NCBI RefSeq assembly: GCF_001544795.2
Contig: NZ_FCOI02000047.1
Span: 1 to 43,752, forward strand
Length of the DNA: 43,752 nt
Source of the DNA: Caballeronia temeraria
Lineage (GTDB): Bacteria; Pseudomonadota; Gammaproteobacteria; Burkholderiales; Burkholderiaceae
Direction: 5' to 3'
Part shown: in pieces, positions 1 to 7,555 of the stretch
Position numbering within the stretch: the stretch's first letter is position 1
Layout of the letters: each line of letters starts with the position of its first letter
The notes under the pieces: model-generated
Told to the model about the DNA's origin: nothing
The model's database searches: none
Seen by the model: only the letters and a program-made list of their open reading frames with translations
Program-made: the position numbers and the translations under genes

Positions 1-522
1 CGCCTCAAGGGTTCGCTGCGCCGGGCTTACGCCCGCCCTCGACCCGCCAAACCACCCACTGAGAATTCAAAAGAGGCATTTTTCTCATGCGGTGTCGATG
101 ATGAGCATTTCGAGGATGCTCTTCCAGCTATTGGACCGGGCGACCCGAAGAGACACAGGGTACCAGAGTCAGACAGAATCGCGGAGCTTGTGGCTCATAT
201 CTATGAACGACACTCCCTCGCCACGCAAGCACGCCGGGAGACGCGAATTTCAAAAACAGCGTTGCTCGCCGGGGCGAAAGACGGCCGACATAAGAATGTT
301 TCCCGGAGCCCGGAGGTTCTCGAAGCCTTAAAGGCCTGCTGTGACACATATCAAAGTTGGCGGACACGTATAACAACCATTCTCTGCGCGAAGGTCCGAA
401 ATTGTTCGCCAGCATCCCCTTACGCAGAGGAAGCAACGTATCTGAGCCTATCACGGAGACAGTTCCAATCCCGGCTATACATAGCTCGTCGCTGGCTGGA
501 GGTCAACAATGGCAATTGGTGA
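1..522 (+). CDS. Partial uncharacterised gene upstream of tnsA (3' part only)
   Basis: The first frame is open from base 1 to a TGA at 520-522, so this is the last 173 residues of a gene that starts outside the window. I do not recognise the family. A basic, proline-rich stretch comes first, then an acidic segment, then a helical region (about residues 95-125) that reads like a helix-turn-helix followed by PEVLEAL, and a basic C-terminal helix (SRRQFQSRLYIARRWLE). Its last 14 bases overlap the start of tnsA, and the tnsA ribosome-binding site lies inside it, which suggests translational coupling and a shared role. In other Tn7-like elements a TnsC ATPase or a TniQ/TnsD target selector would be expected nearby. 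The visible part shows neither a Walker motif nor a zinc finger, so the role stays open. Confidence 0.6.
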   Translation, partial: RLKGSLRRAYARPRPAKPPTENSKEAFFSCGVDDEHFEDALPAIGPGDPKRHRVPESDRIAELVAHIYERHSLATQARRETRISKTALLAGAKDGRHKNVSRSPEVLEALKACCDTYQSWRTRITTILCAKVRNCSPASPYAEEATYLSLSRRQFQSRLYIARRWLEVNNGNW

Positions 523-1414
523 TGTCTCACATCTCCCTTTCTCGCGGGCCGAGGCGGAGCGAATTCGCATGAGCATAAGCCGCGGTGCAGATTGGTCGAC
601 CGCGGAGCTGGGGCGTACGGATGAGGGATATTTGAGGCAATTGACAGGGCGCCCTATCCTAAAGTGGCCGCCGGAACTCCCGCCGCATGACCCTCGTGGC
701 GTGTCGAGTGCGCCGTCGTTCGAGTGCTGGAAAAAAGCTAGCGCGAGCAAAATCGGTATTGCAGGCTCGTACTTTAGCCACAAGGCAGGCGGTCGTACAG
801 CGTGTCATTCTTTTCTCGAGGCAAAGCTTTTACGTTCGTTCGAGATGAATCCGTATGTGATTGAAATTCGCACCCAGTATCCATCTTGGGACAGGGACGC
901 GTTTTTGGCGTACGCGCTTAGAGGCCGACGGATGCCTAAGAATAAGGTTTTGACCATAGACTTTATGCTTACATTGCATATACCCGGATACCCTTTTCGG
1001 CTATATCTCGGAGTCTCAGGGAAGCCGAGCGCGCTCTTACAAGAGCCGGCGGTTTTGGGTCGTCACGAGCGTGAGACTTCTCAGCTATGGACATGGGGTT
1101 GCGCGCACGAGGTGATGACTGAAAGGACGGTGACCGAGCGTGAACACGTCAACTGTCGAAGACTTCTTTCATACATGCTCCACACAGATGACATCGGGGC
1201 GCTGGTGCCGGCGGTCGTTGAATTTGCGCAGGCTATCTCCACCACAACAGCTAGCGGACCGCTGAAGAGGGTCATAGGGATGGTCGCAAAGCGGCTCGGG
1301 CACGACGAGAGAATGGGCTTCCGGCTCTTCGGCCTTGCTCATTTTCTAGGCTACCTTAGATGGAATCATCGATACGAATTGGACCCTCGCAAACCGTTGA
1401 GCCTAAGCGATTAG
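509..1414 (+). CDS. tnsA: TnsA-like transposon endonuclease subunit
   Basis: This 301-residue protein resembles the TnsA subunit of heteromeric Tn7-type transposases, a restriction-enzyme-like nuclease that cuts the 5' ends of the element while TnsB cuts the 3' ends. The putative active site is E104 (FLEAKLLRSFE), D151 (LTIDFML) and K172 (VSGKPSALL), which fits the E-D-K pattern of the family. After it comes a W-rich segment (LWTWGCAHEVMTER) like the region that follows the catalytic core in TnsA. It is longer than Tn7 TnsA because of about 90 extra N-terminal residues. The start at 509 is set by a GGAGG six bases upstream, inside the preceding gene. GC content and third-position usage are clearly lower than in genes after 4100, which points to horizontal acquisition. 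The transposase gene follows after 38 bases. Confidence 0.8.
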   Translation: MAIGDVSHLPFSRAEAERIRMSISRGADWSTAELGRTDEGYLRQLTGRPILKWPPELPPHDPRGVSSAPSFECWKKASASKIGIAGSYFSHKAGGRTACHSFLEAKLLRSFEMNPYVIEIRTQYPSWDRDAFLAYALRGRRMPKNKVLTIDFMLTLHIPGYPFRLYLGVSGKPSALLQEPAVLGRHERETSQLWTWGCAHEVMTERTVTEREHVNCRRLLSYMLHTDDIGALVPAVVEFAQAISTTTASGPLKRVIGMVAKRLGHDERMGFRLFGLAHFLGYLRWNHRYELDPRKPLSLSD

Positions 1415-1452
1415 ACTCGTTTTTGGTTCACCCCGTGAATTGGAGGTTGAAC

Positions 1453-3696
1453 ATGATAACCGCTGGGCCGTTCTTAACAATAACAGGAAACTGGGTTAAG
1501 ACAGTCAAAGGTGGCGGCGAACGGCTCTATCGATATTTAGCCGAAGACGCGACCAACGTCTGGGTGATGGAGGTCGGAACCGTCAAACAAGATGCCGCAA
1601 TCGTTCACAAACCCCTGAAGACCAAAGGCTATCGTAAGCAGTGGAGAAAGCAGGAGATTAGCGTGTGGCTGAAGGCGAATCGCCTTAGACATATCGAAGA
1701 GCGCTGCATCCCAAACGAGATTCTCGATGCTCGGCTGCCCCCCGGCATGAGCGACGAGTTGGACATGAAACGGAGTCTCGTCGATTTCGTAAAAGATGAG
1801 TTCGGAGACAGTTATGTATTGACCGAAAAGGGCTACAGGGAAGCCGTAAAGCTTGCATCAAGCACCTTCGACGTCGCTCCACAAACGGCGGCTGGTTGGC
1901 TCGAGTATGACTTGTTCTATGGCCATCATGTGAACTCGAATGTCCCGCATAATTGGAACAAGGGCGGCCGTGGGCTACCACGAAGGGCCCTAAGGAGCGC
2001 GGACGGCAAGCTTGTGCCGATTCTCGGAAGGCCAACTGATGCGGAGGTGATTGACCCTGACACGAAGCTAAAACGTCAGCGTTGTCCGCCTAGGCGCTAT
2101 GCAAACTGGTGTGAGTTTGTAACGCGCGAGGCGTGGAACAGTGATGACAGAATAAAAGTTATCTTAGAGCGTTACAAGCTGCTCCAGGTCGGTTTTAATC
2201 GCGATGTGCAGGGTATTGTCAGAGCGTTCCCTGCTAATCGCAAACTACCAAGTGATAACTATCTTACGCAAATCGCACGGCCAATTCTCAGGCGAGTTAG
2301 AGAGGAGCGACGAATCGCTCGTTCGAATCAACCGGGCCATCGGCGGGTTCTATCCGGAGGCAGCGGGAATCAGTTGGCGTACGGTGACTTGAGCGTCTAC
2401 GACATCGACGCAACTCCCGTTGATAATCACATCCTATACGGGCGAGAGGAGATTTATATAAACGGATGTGGGAAGCCGACGGCGCTACTTGCGGTCGACC
2501 GAGGAAGCGATGCCATTGTTGGCTGGTACCTAACCTTCGGGTTTGAAAACGGTGACTGTTATCGGCGCTGTGTTTTTTCCGCCTACACGCCGAAAGAACG
2601 TGAATTGGCGCGATGGGGCGTGCTTCATCTGTTGCCCGGGATGGTCTATGGAGCGGCCAGTCAAATCTTTATTGACCGTGGGCCGGGCATCTCGGAAAAC
2701 ATGCAAATGGCATTCGTCGAGCGCTTGCGGAATGACCTACTGATGGCTCGCCCAGGCGACCCTGCGGGGAAAGGGCACGGCGAGCAGGTCATGCTGATGA
2801 TTCAAGCGGACCTGAGCCACGTCTTGGGGTCAACACACAAGACGGGAGACAAGGAAGTTGACCGACAAAAGCTGAAGGTTGCGAAGAAAGTGGCTGTAGA
2901 GCTCGAGGTCTATATGGTTGCTTTTCTCTCAGCTATTGCCAGGCGGAACCTCGAGTTGGATGCACGCCATCTTTTGACTTCCGATATGATTAAGGATGAA
3001 TTGAAGCCCGTCCCGGTCGAGATATTCAATTACAACAAGGGGCTTCGTGATGGTGACTTCGATTGGGATTGGAGCGAGGAAAAGATATATCGCAACCTTT
3101 GCTGGATTCCCCCGTCGAAAGCACCGGACGGTTTCGTCTCATACGATGGTCGTCAGTATTCGTCGGCGATGCTTCGTGCACAGGCAAGAGTTTTTCAACA
3201 GGTGAACCCGGGCAAAACGCTGGTCGTGAAGCTTTTCGATGTCCCAAATGCTCCGTTGACGCTTCTCTGGGAGGACGCTGGTTGCAATCTTCAAGTCCTC
3301 GAGGCAGAGTCCAAAACCCAGGCGACGTATGAAGATACATTCAAGTGGCATCACGACTTCGTCTCAAAACTGAAAAATAAAAGATTGCGGGAGGCACGGG
3401 CTCGCAATGCATCCACAACCCGTCAGGCGACCAACTCTTCCGGCTCAGTTTCGGAGACCAAACAAATCAAACTCGATGCAGTCGAATCTCGAGGCGAAGC
3501 TGCGGGCGTAGCAACATCTTCCCGAAGTGCAAGGAAGGCGGCCAAAGAGCATCTGGACAGGCAAGACTCGAAGCATCTGTTCGCGGCACTTGGAGTGCCG
3601 CAAGGCGACGAAGGTGTTCAGACGGCAGTTAGCGGTTCCGCAAATGAGCATGACAGCGGCAATGATGGAGGGCAAGATTTCTTCACGGATTTCTAA
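1453..3696 (+). CDS. tnsB: TnsB-like DDE transposase (rve / Mu-type catalytic core)
   Basis: This 747-residue transposase probably does DNA end recognition, 3'-end cleavage and strand transfer of the Tn7-like element. The catalytic triad reads D319 (YDIDATP), D408 (IFIDRGPG) and E444 (GKGHGEQV). There are exactly 35 residues between the second D and E, the classic DD35E arrangement. The first 300 residues are basic and helical, as expected for TnsB end-binding domains. The C-terminal 120 residues are Ser/Thr- and charge-rich and may form the flexible tail that contacts TnsC in known systems. The start at 1453 is chosen because GGAGG lies six bases upstream; the frame is open further up, to 1360, but that part overlaps tnsA. 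No tnsC-like ORF follows, which is odd for the family. Confidence 0.85.
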   Translation: MITAGPFLTITGNWVKTVKGGGERLYRYLAEDATNVWVMEVGTVKQDAAIVHKPLKTKGYRKQWRKQEISVWLKANRLRHIEERCIPNEILDARLPPGMSDELDMKRSLVDFVKDEFGDSYVLTEKGYREAVKLASSTFDVAPQTAAGWLEYDLFYGHHVNSNVPHNWNKGGRGLPRRALRSADGKLVPILGRPTDAEVIDPDTKLKRQRCPPRRYANWCEFVTREAWNSDDRIKVILERYKLLQVGFNRDVQGIVRAFPANRKLPSDNYLTQIARPILRRVREERRIARSNQPGHRRVLSGGSGNQLAYGDLSVYDIDATPVDNHILYGREEIYINGCGKPTALLAVDRGSDAIVGWYLTFGFENGDCYRRCVFSAYTPKERELARWGVLHLLPGMVYGAASQIFIDRGPGISENMQMAFVERLRNDLLMARPGDPAGKGHGEQVMLMIQADLSHVLGSTHKTGDKEVDRQKLKVAKKVAVELEVYMVAFLSAIARRNLELDARHLLTSDMIKDELKPVPVEIFNYNKGLRDGDFDWDWSEEKIYRNLCWIPPSKAPDGFVSYDGRQYSSAMLRAQARVFQQVNPGKTLVVKLFDVPNAPLTLLWEDAGCNLQVLEAESKTQATYEDTFKWHHDFVSKLKNKRLREARARNASTTRQATNSSGSVSETKQIKLDAVESRGEAAGVATSSRSARKAAKEHLDRQDSKHLFAALGVPQGDEGVQTAVSGSANEHDSGNDGGQDFFTDF

Positions 3697-3908
3697 GTCG
3701 TTGCATCGTCCATGCTCCACACATAAGCTGCCTCAGAGCTGTCCACCTAGTTAGCACTGGCCTGAGGGCGAATAGCGTGCTAGGGGTGCGCATGAAATTG
3801 TGTGCTCAGAAATCAAGTCGCTCGCGCGCGCCGGAGCCGATGGCCTGGATTCGAATTGCTTTTGAGTAAGGGAAACCGGATACCACACGGTTGGCGCAGA
3901 AATCCGGG

Positions 3909-3936
3909 CAGGGGTTCCGTTGCAAGGAAGCCCCTG
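3909..3936. repeat. Bulged hairpin downstream of tnsB
   Basis: CAGGGGTTCC at 3909-3918 pairs with GGAAGCCCCTG at 3926-3936 apart from one unpaired G, with a 7-base loop. A T-containing stretch (TTTATAAAG) follows. It could terminate the tns transcript or be part of a transposon end. Confidence 0.4.
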
Positions 3937-3943
3937 TTTATAA

Positions 3944-4018
3944 AGGGTTTCCAAGACTTCTGTTGGTATTTGTGCGAATGCTACTTTTCGCACGACTCGC
4001 CAGGGTTTCCAGGCGTTC
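3944..4018. repeat. Imperfect 17-bp direct repeat flanking an inverted repeat
   Basis: AGGGTTTCCAAGACTTC (3944-3960) and AGGGTTTCCAGGCGTTC (4002-4018) match at 14 of 17 positions with starts 58 bases apart. A perfect 7-bp inverted repeat, GTGCGAA/TTCGCAC with an 8-base spacer, lies between them (3972-3993). Repeated short motifs in one orientation near the edge of a tns block could be transposase-binding sites. This is inference; no terminal TGT/ACA was identified. Confidence 0.4.
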
Positions 4019-4116
4019 AAAATTGTGACTGAAGATGGGCCTCAACCAAAGCTGGCGGGCCCCAGCGACAAATCGTCTTGATGCCAGAAACCTTTTTATT
4101 TGAGAGCCACAAGAAG

Positions 4117-4147
4117 AAAAAGGTCCGCGCGTGTCGCGGACCTTTTT
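4117..4147. terminator. Bidirectional rho-independent terminator of chrA
   Basis: AAAAAGGTCCGCG (4117-4129) and CGCGGACCTTTTT (4135-4147) form a perfect 13-bp stem with a 5-base loop, A-tract on one side and T-tract on the other. It lies just after the chrA stop on the minus strand and also shields chrA from the tns transcript. Confidence 0.85.
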
Positions 4148-4152
4148 CATTT

Positions 4153-5349
4153 TCACGCGCCGAGCGCCCATCCTCCGAGCGCCGTCAACACCACGACGAT
4201 GACCGGCGACACCCGGCCGACAGCCAGCAGCCCGAACGCGGTCAACGCCAGCGCGACATCCGAACGCGAATGCACGGCGCTCGTCCACACGGGGTCATAG
4301 AGCGCGGCGCCGAGAATGCCGACGACCGCCGCGTTCACGCCGCCCATCGCCCGTTGTATCGCGTCGCGCTGGCGCAGGGTCTCCCAGAACGGCAACGCGC
4401 CGAGCACGAGCAGGAACGCAGGCAGGAACATGGCGACGAGCATCGCCAGACCGCCGGTCCATCCGCCGAGCGGCGCGGGCATCACCGCGCCCAGGAACGC
4501 GGCAAAAGTGAAGAGCGGACCGGGCACGGCCTGCGTCGCGCCATATCCGGCGAGGAACACGTCGTTGGGCACCCAGCCATTCGGCACGATGCTCGCCTGC
4601 AACAACGGCAGCACGACATGCCCGCCGCCGAAAACCAGCGCGCCCGACCGATAAAACAACGACGCCATGTCGAGCCACGTCGCGCCGGTCCGGGCCGCGA
4701 CGCCGGGCAGCAAGGCGAGCAGCAGGAAAAAAATCGCGAGCAAAAGCGCGCCTTGCGCGCGGCCTATGCCATAACGCCGATGCTGTTCCGACGGCAAGTG
4801 CCTCAGCGTCAGCATGCGCCAGCCGATGAGCCCGCCGATCGCGATAGCGCACATCTGCCCGGCCGCCGATGGCGCCACGAGCGCGATCAGCGCCGCGCCG
4901 ATCGCGATGCCCGCCCGCAACCGGTCCGGGCAAAGCGACGTCTTCATGCCCCAGACCGCTTGCGCGACGATCGCGACCGCGGCGAGCTTGAGCCCATGCA
5001 CGATGCCGGAATGGCTCGACTGCGGCCAATGCGCCAGCCCCAATGCAAACACGATGAGCGCGATCGCAGACGGCAACGTAAATCCGGCCCAGGCCGCAAA
5101 CGCGCCGAACCAGCCAGCGCGTCCGAACCCGACGGCGATGCCGACCTGACTGCTCGCCGGCCCCGGGAGAAACTGACACAGCGCGACGAGATCGGTGAAG
5201 CTCGCGTCGTCGAGCCATTTCCGCCGTTCGACGAATTCAGCGCGAAAGTAGCCGATATGCGCAACCGGCCCGCCGAACGACGTCAGACCGAGTTTGAGGA
5301 ACGTCGCGAACACTTCAAAGGGCGTTCCGCGCGCCGGGTTCGGGTTCAT
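4153..5349 (-). CDS. chrA: Chromate transporter ChrA (CHR family, long chain)
   Basis: A 398-residue inner-membrane protein of the chromate ion transporter family, which exports chromate in characterised members. It has the two-half architecture of long-chain CHR proteins. The N-terminal half carries the family signature FLKLGLTSFGGPVAH near residues 17-31, then PGPASSQ. The second half repeats the pattern with SGALVFGGGHVVLP and QAVPGPLFTFA. About ten hydrophobic segments are visible. The start at 5349 (MNPNPARG) is preferred to an upstream ATG at 5385 because the family begins close to this point. It is the first high-GC gene after the tns block and ends at a strong terminator. It could be native or cargo of an older insertion; its composition matches the chromosome. 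Confidence 0.88.
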   Translation of the reverse strand: MNPNPARGTPFEVFATFLKLGLTSFGGPVAHIGYFRAEFVERRKWLDDASFTDLVALCQFLPGPASSQVGIAVGFGRAGWFGAFAAWAGFTLPSAIALIVFALGLAHWPQSSHSGIVHGLKLAAVAIVAQAVWGMKTSLCPDRLRAGIAIGAALIALVAPSAAGQMCAIAIGGLIGWRMLTLRHLPSEQHRRYGIGRAQGALLLAIFFLLLALLPGVAARTGATWLDMASLFYRSGALVFGGGHVVLPLLQASIVPNGWVPNDVFLAGYGATQAVPGPLFTFAAFLGAVMPAPLGGWTGGLAMLVAMFLPAFLLVLGALPFWETLRQRDAIQRAMGGVNAAVVGILGAALYDPVWTSAVHSRSDVALALTAFGLLAVGRVSPVIVVVLTALGGWALGA

Positions 5350-5654
5350 GCGAGGCCATCGTCCTGTGGACAAACGTGTTGGCACGTCACGGTGTTAACT
5401 GTTGGCGGTTTCTGAACAACTCGACGTTTACCGGCGCGACGCGAAAGTTGTCCCAGGTTCAATCCGAAACCGGACGCGCTATACCGGACTTGTCGTTGCG
5501 GTAAACCTCTGACGTAAAACGCGCATCGGCAGTTATCCACTGATTTGCGGCGAGCTTGTTAACTACTACCACGTATACATACGAACTCTTTTGTTTACTC
5601 AAGCAACGGGGCCGCCATGCTCAAAACCGCAGCGCCCATTCGTTCAGCAAGGAC
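5350..5654. other. Intergenic region between chrA and the GntR gene
   Basis: About 305 bases between the chrA start and the 3' end of the GntR-type regulator. It must hold the chrA promoter (minus strand), but I see no convincing -35/-10 pair, no terminator and no supported ORF. Confidence 0.4.
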
Positions 5655-6359
5655 TCAGGCGGCAGCAGCGCCATGCGCGTGTCGCAACCGTTCGCGGCTA
5701 TTGCTCAGGTGCATGCGCATCGCGGCGCGCGCGTCGTCGGGATCCTGACGCACGATCGCCTGATAGATCGCCTTGTGCTCGCTCAGCACGCTGCGCAGAC
5801 GTTCGATCTGATCCAGTTCCGCGATCTCCGCTTTGCCCAATCGCGTGCGCGGACTGACGCCGCGTCCCATCTGACTGAGGACGTCGTAGAAATAACGATT
5901 GCCGCTCGCCCGCGCGATCTGCAAATGAAACTCGACGTCGTGTTGCAACACATCCGTGCTGCCGCTCGCCAGTTGCCCTTCGAAGCGCTCGAGCGCGGCG
6001 GCGATCTGCTTCAGATGCGCGTCGGTGCGACGGCCGGCGGCGAGCGCGGCGGCCGCGCCTTCCAGATCGATGCGAAATTCGATGATCGCCATGATGTCGA
6101 GCAGATTCGACAGATCCGCGTCCTTGAGACGCACCGACTCGCGCTCCTCCGACGCCCTCACGAAGGTGCCGACGCCGTGCCGCGTCTCCACGACGTTCGC
6201 CGCCTGCAAACGCGACATCGCCTCGCGCACGACGGAGCGGCTCACCGACAGCCGTTTCATCAGTTCGGCTTCGGTCGGGATCTTGTCGCCGGGGCGGAGG
6301 ACGCCGCGTTCGATATCGTCGAACAAGGTTGCGACGACTTTATCGGTGAGACTGGCCAT
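5655..6359 (-). CDS. GntR-family (FadR/FCD subfamily) regulator of the glucarate genes
   Basis: A 234-residue repressor-type protein. Residues 1-70 are a winged helix-turn-helix (GDKIPTEAELMKRLSVSRSVVREAMSRLQ, then the wing VVETRHGVGTFVR). Residues 90-225 are an all-helical FCD ligand domain with the usual polar metal/ligand residues (HDVEFHLQIARASGN and MRMHLSNSRERL). It is divergent from garL, garR and gudD. GTCNGAC-centred sites sit upstream of itself, garL and gudD, so it likely represses all three units and itself and responds to a sugar acid such as glucarate, galactarate or a breakdown product. The effector is inference from context. Confidence 0.88.
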   Translation of the reverse strand: MASLTDKVVATLFDDIERGVLRPGDKIPTEAELMKRLSVSRSVVREAMSRLQAANVVETRHGVGTFVRASEERESVRLKDADLSNLLDIMAIIEFRIDLEGAAAALAAGRRTDAHLKQIAAALERFEGQLASGSTDVLQHDVEFHLQIARASGNRYFYDVLSQMGRGVSPRTRLGKAEIAELDQIERLRSVLSEHKAIYQAIVRQDPDDARAAMRMHLSNSRERLRHAHGAAAA

Positions 6360-6410
6360 GTGATTGGTTGCTGACAGATTGTGTTTTTGGACGCGCGGCG
6401 TTTTTGCCTG

Positions 6411-6422
6411 TTGTCGGACGTC
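6411..6422 (+). promoter_or_regulatory. Putative GntR/FadR operator copy 1
   Basis: TTGTCGGACGTC lies 52 bases upstream of the regulator start, consistent with autoregulation. The GTCNGAC core is symmetric and fits the GTNNNAC core of FadR-subfamily operators. Confidence 0.6.
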
Positions 6423-6454
6423 CCGGCTCGGCTTAGTCTAGACAGACGTCGATG

Positions 6455-6466
6455 GATGTCCGACAA
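6455..6466 (-). promoter_or_regulatory. Putative GntR/FadR operator copy 2
   Basis: On the minus strand this reads TTGTCGGACATC, differing from copy 1 at one base. A degenerate copy (TAGACAGACGTC, 6439-6450) lies next to it in the opposite orientation, so the two may form a composite site upstream of the regulator gene. Confidence 0.55.
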
Positions 6467-6601
6467 CGCATCTTCCTGCCGGCCAATCGATTCGTCAATT
6501 CGACATGCTTTCTTGTCCTCTCAGCGTTTAGAAATAAGACGTCGTATAAGTACGAGTTGATGAAACCACACCGAAGTGTCTGAAAATTAAGGAAACAAGG
6601 G

Positions 6602-6630
6602 TTTACGCTCCTGTCGCCAAGTCCTAGAAT
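6602..6630 (+). promoter_or_regulatory. Candidate sigma-70 promoter of garL-garR
   Basis: TTTACG (6602-6607) and TAGAAT (6625-6630) are separated by 17 bases. Transcription would begin near 6637, placing operator copy 3 (6649-6660) just downstream of the start point, a position where a bound repressor would block transcription. Confidence 0.5.
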
Positions 6631-6648
6631 GACGGTACTCTGTGTTAA

Positions 6649-6660
6649 GACGTCTGATAA
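6649..6660 (-). promoter_or_regulatory. Putative GntR/FadR operator copy 3
   Basis: Reads TTATCAGACGTC on the minus strand. It sits about 60 bases before the garL start and just after the predicted transcription start. A weaker relative (TTATACGACGTC on the minus strand) is at 6538-6549. Confidence 0.6.
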
Positions 6661-6719
6661 CTAATCGTGCTCAGACTTGCCGCTTTCCATTCCGATCGCC
6701 GTCGTCACAGGGAGGCATC

Positions 6720-7505
6720 ATGCCGTCTTCGTCACCGTATCAACCGCTGCCCAATACTTTCCGAACGTCGCTGCGCGAGCGCAAGCGGCTCATCGGCTGC
6801 TGGATGTCGCTGGCTAGCCCGATCGTCACCGAGCTTGTCGGCGTCGTCGGATTCGACTGGATGCTGCTCGACGCCGAGCACGCGCCAAACGACGCGCTCA
6901 CGCTCATCCCGCAACTGATGGCGCTGAAAGACAGCCCGAGCGCGCCCGTCGTGCGGCCGCAGGCGAACGATCCCGTCGCGATCAAGAAGCTGCTCGACGG
7001 CGGCGTCGTCAATTTCCTGATTCCCTTCGTCGATAGCGCCGCCGACGCCGAGCGCGCCGTCGCCGCAACGCGTTATCCTCCTCAGGGCATCCGCGGCGTG
7101 TCGGTCGGGCATCGCGGCAATCGCTACGGCACGGTTCCCAACTACTTCCAGGTCGCGAACGACAACATCAGCGTCTCGGTGCAGATCGAGAGCCGCGCGG
7201 CGGTCGAAGCCATCGACGAGATCATCGCGGTCGAAGGCGTCGATGCGCTGTTCGTCGGCCCGTCGGATCTCGCGGCGTCGTACGGTCATCTCGGCAATGC
7301 GAACCATCCGGACGTGCAGGCGGTCATCGCCCATGTCTTCGAACGCGCGCACGCGGCCGGCAAGCCGAGCGGCATTCTCGCGCCCGTGCAGGAAGAGGCC
7401 GAGCGCTATCTGGCGATGGGCAGCACGCTCGTCGCCGTGTGCGCCGATCTGGGCATGCTCAGAAACGCGGCACAGGGCGTGAAGAAACACTTCATCCCGG
7501 AATGA
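6720..7505 (+). CDS. garL: 5-keto-4-deoxy-D-glucarate aldolase (HpcH/HpaI family)
   Basis: A 261-residue class II aldolase that splits 5-keto-4-deoxy-D-glucarate (and related 2-keto-3-deoxy acids) into pyruvate and tartronate semialdehyde. Visible active-site residues match GarL: H54 (LLDAEHAPND), R79 (VVRPQ), E157 (QIES) and D183 (GPSDLA), each offset by four from the E. coli positions. The start at 6720 has GGGAGG four bases upstream. The product goes directly to the next gene, garR, 50 bases downstream and probably on the same transcript. HpcH/HpaI members overlap in substrate range, so the assignment rests on sequence plus the garR/gudD context. Confidence 0.88.
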   Translation: MPSSSPYQPLPNTFRTSLRERKRLIGCWMSLASPIVTELVGVVGFDWMLLDAEHAPNDALTLIPQLMALKDSPSAPVVRPQANDPVAIKKLLDGGVVNFLIPFVDSAADAERAVAATRYPPQGIRGVSVGHRGNRYGTVPNYFQVANDNISVSVQIESRAAVEAIDEIIAVEGVDALFVGPSDLAASYGHLGNANHPDVQAVIAHVFERAHAAGKPSGILAPVQEEAERYLAMGSTLVAVCADLGMLRNAAQGVKKHFIPE

Positions 7506-7555
7506 GCGTCGCGCTCAACGCACCGGCATCGAAAATCGACATCAAGGAGCGATAC

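Larger units (their letters stand above)
3697..4116. other. Gene-free segment at the edge of the Tn7-like block
   Basis: I see no supported gene between tnsB and the chrA terminator. The segment holds a hairpin with a one-base bulge at 3909-3936, an imperfect 17-base direct repeat at 3944-3960 and 4002-4018 (14 of 17 identical), and between these a perfect inverted repeat (GTGCGAA at 3972-3978, TTCGCAC at 3987-3993). A weaker inverted pair, TAGCAC and GTGCTA, lies at 3752-3757 and 3777-3782. Base composition shifts from low-GC to high-GC across this region, so it may contain the right boundary of the mobile block, but I cannot place a terminal repeat or target duplication. Confidence 0.5.
6360..6719. 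other. Divergent control region between the GntR gene and garL
   Basis: This 360-base region holds no supported gene. It contains three clear copies of the putative operator (6411-6422, 6455-6466, 6649-6660), a weaker fourth (6538-6549) and a garL promoter candidate at 6602-6630. The AT-rich middle (about 6520-6600) differs from the surrounding GC-rich sequence, as expected for promoter DNA. Confidence 0.6.

Noticed and set aside
1174..3723. Exact 13-base repeat CATGCTCCACACA at 1174-1186 and 3711-3723
   Set aside because: The first copy is inside the tnsA coding region, and there is no symmetry or flanking structure. I regard it as chance, or at most a weak hint.
4000..4018. CGCCAGGGTTTCCAGGCG resembles the lacZ-alpha vector polylinker flank
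   Set aside because: It lacks the following bases of the vector sequence and differs inside the match, so contamination is not supported.
3697..4116. Search for a tRNA or tmRNA gene as an integration site
   Set aside because: No cloverleaf or 3' CCA-type end could be found in this segment.
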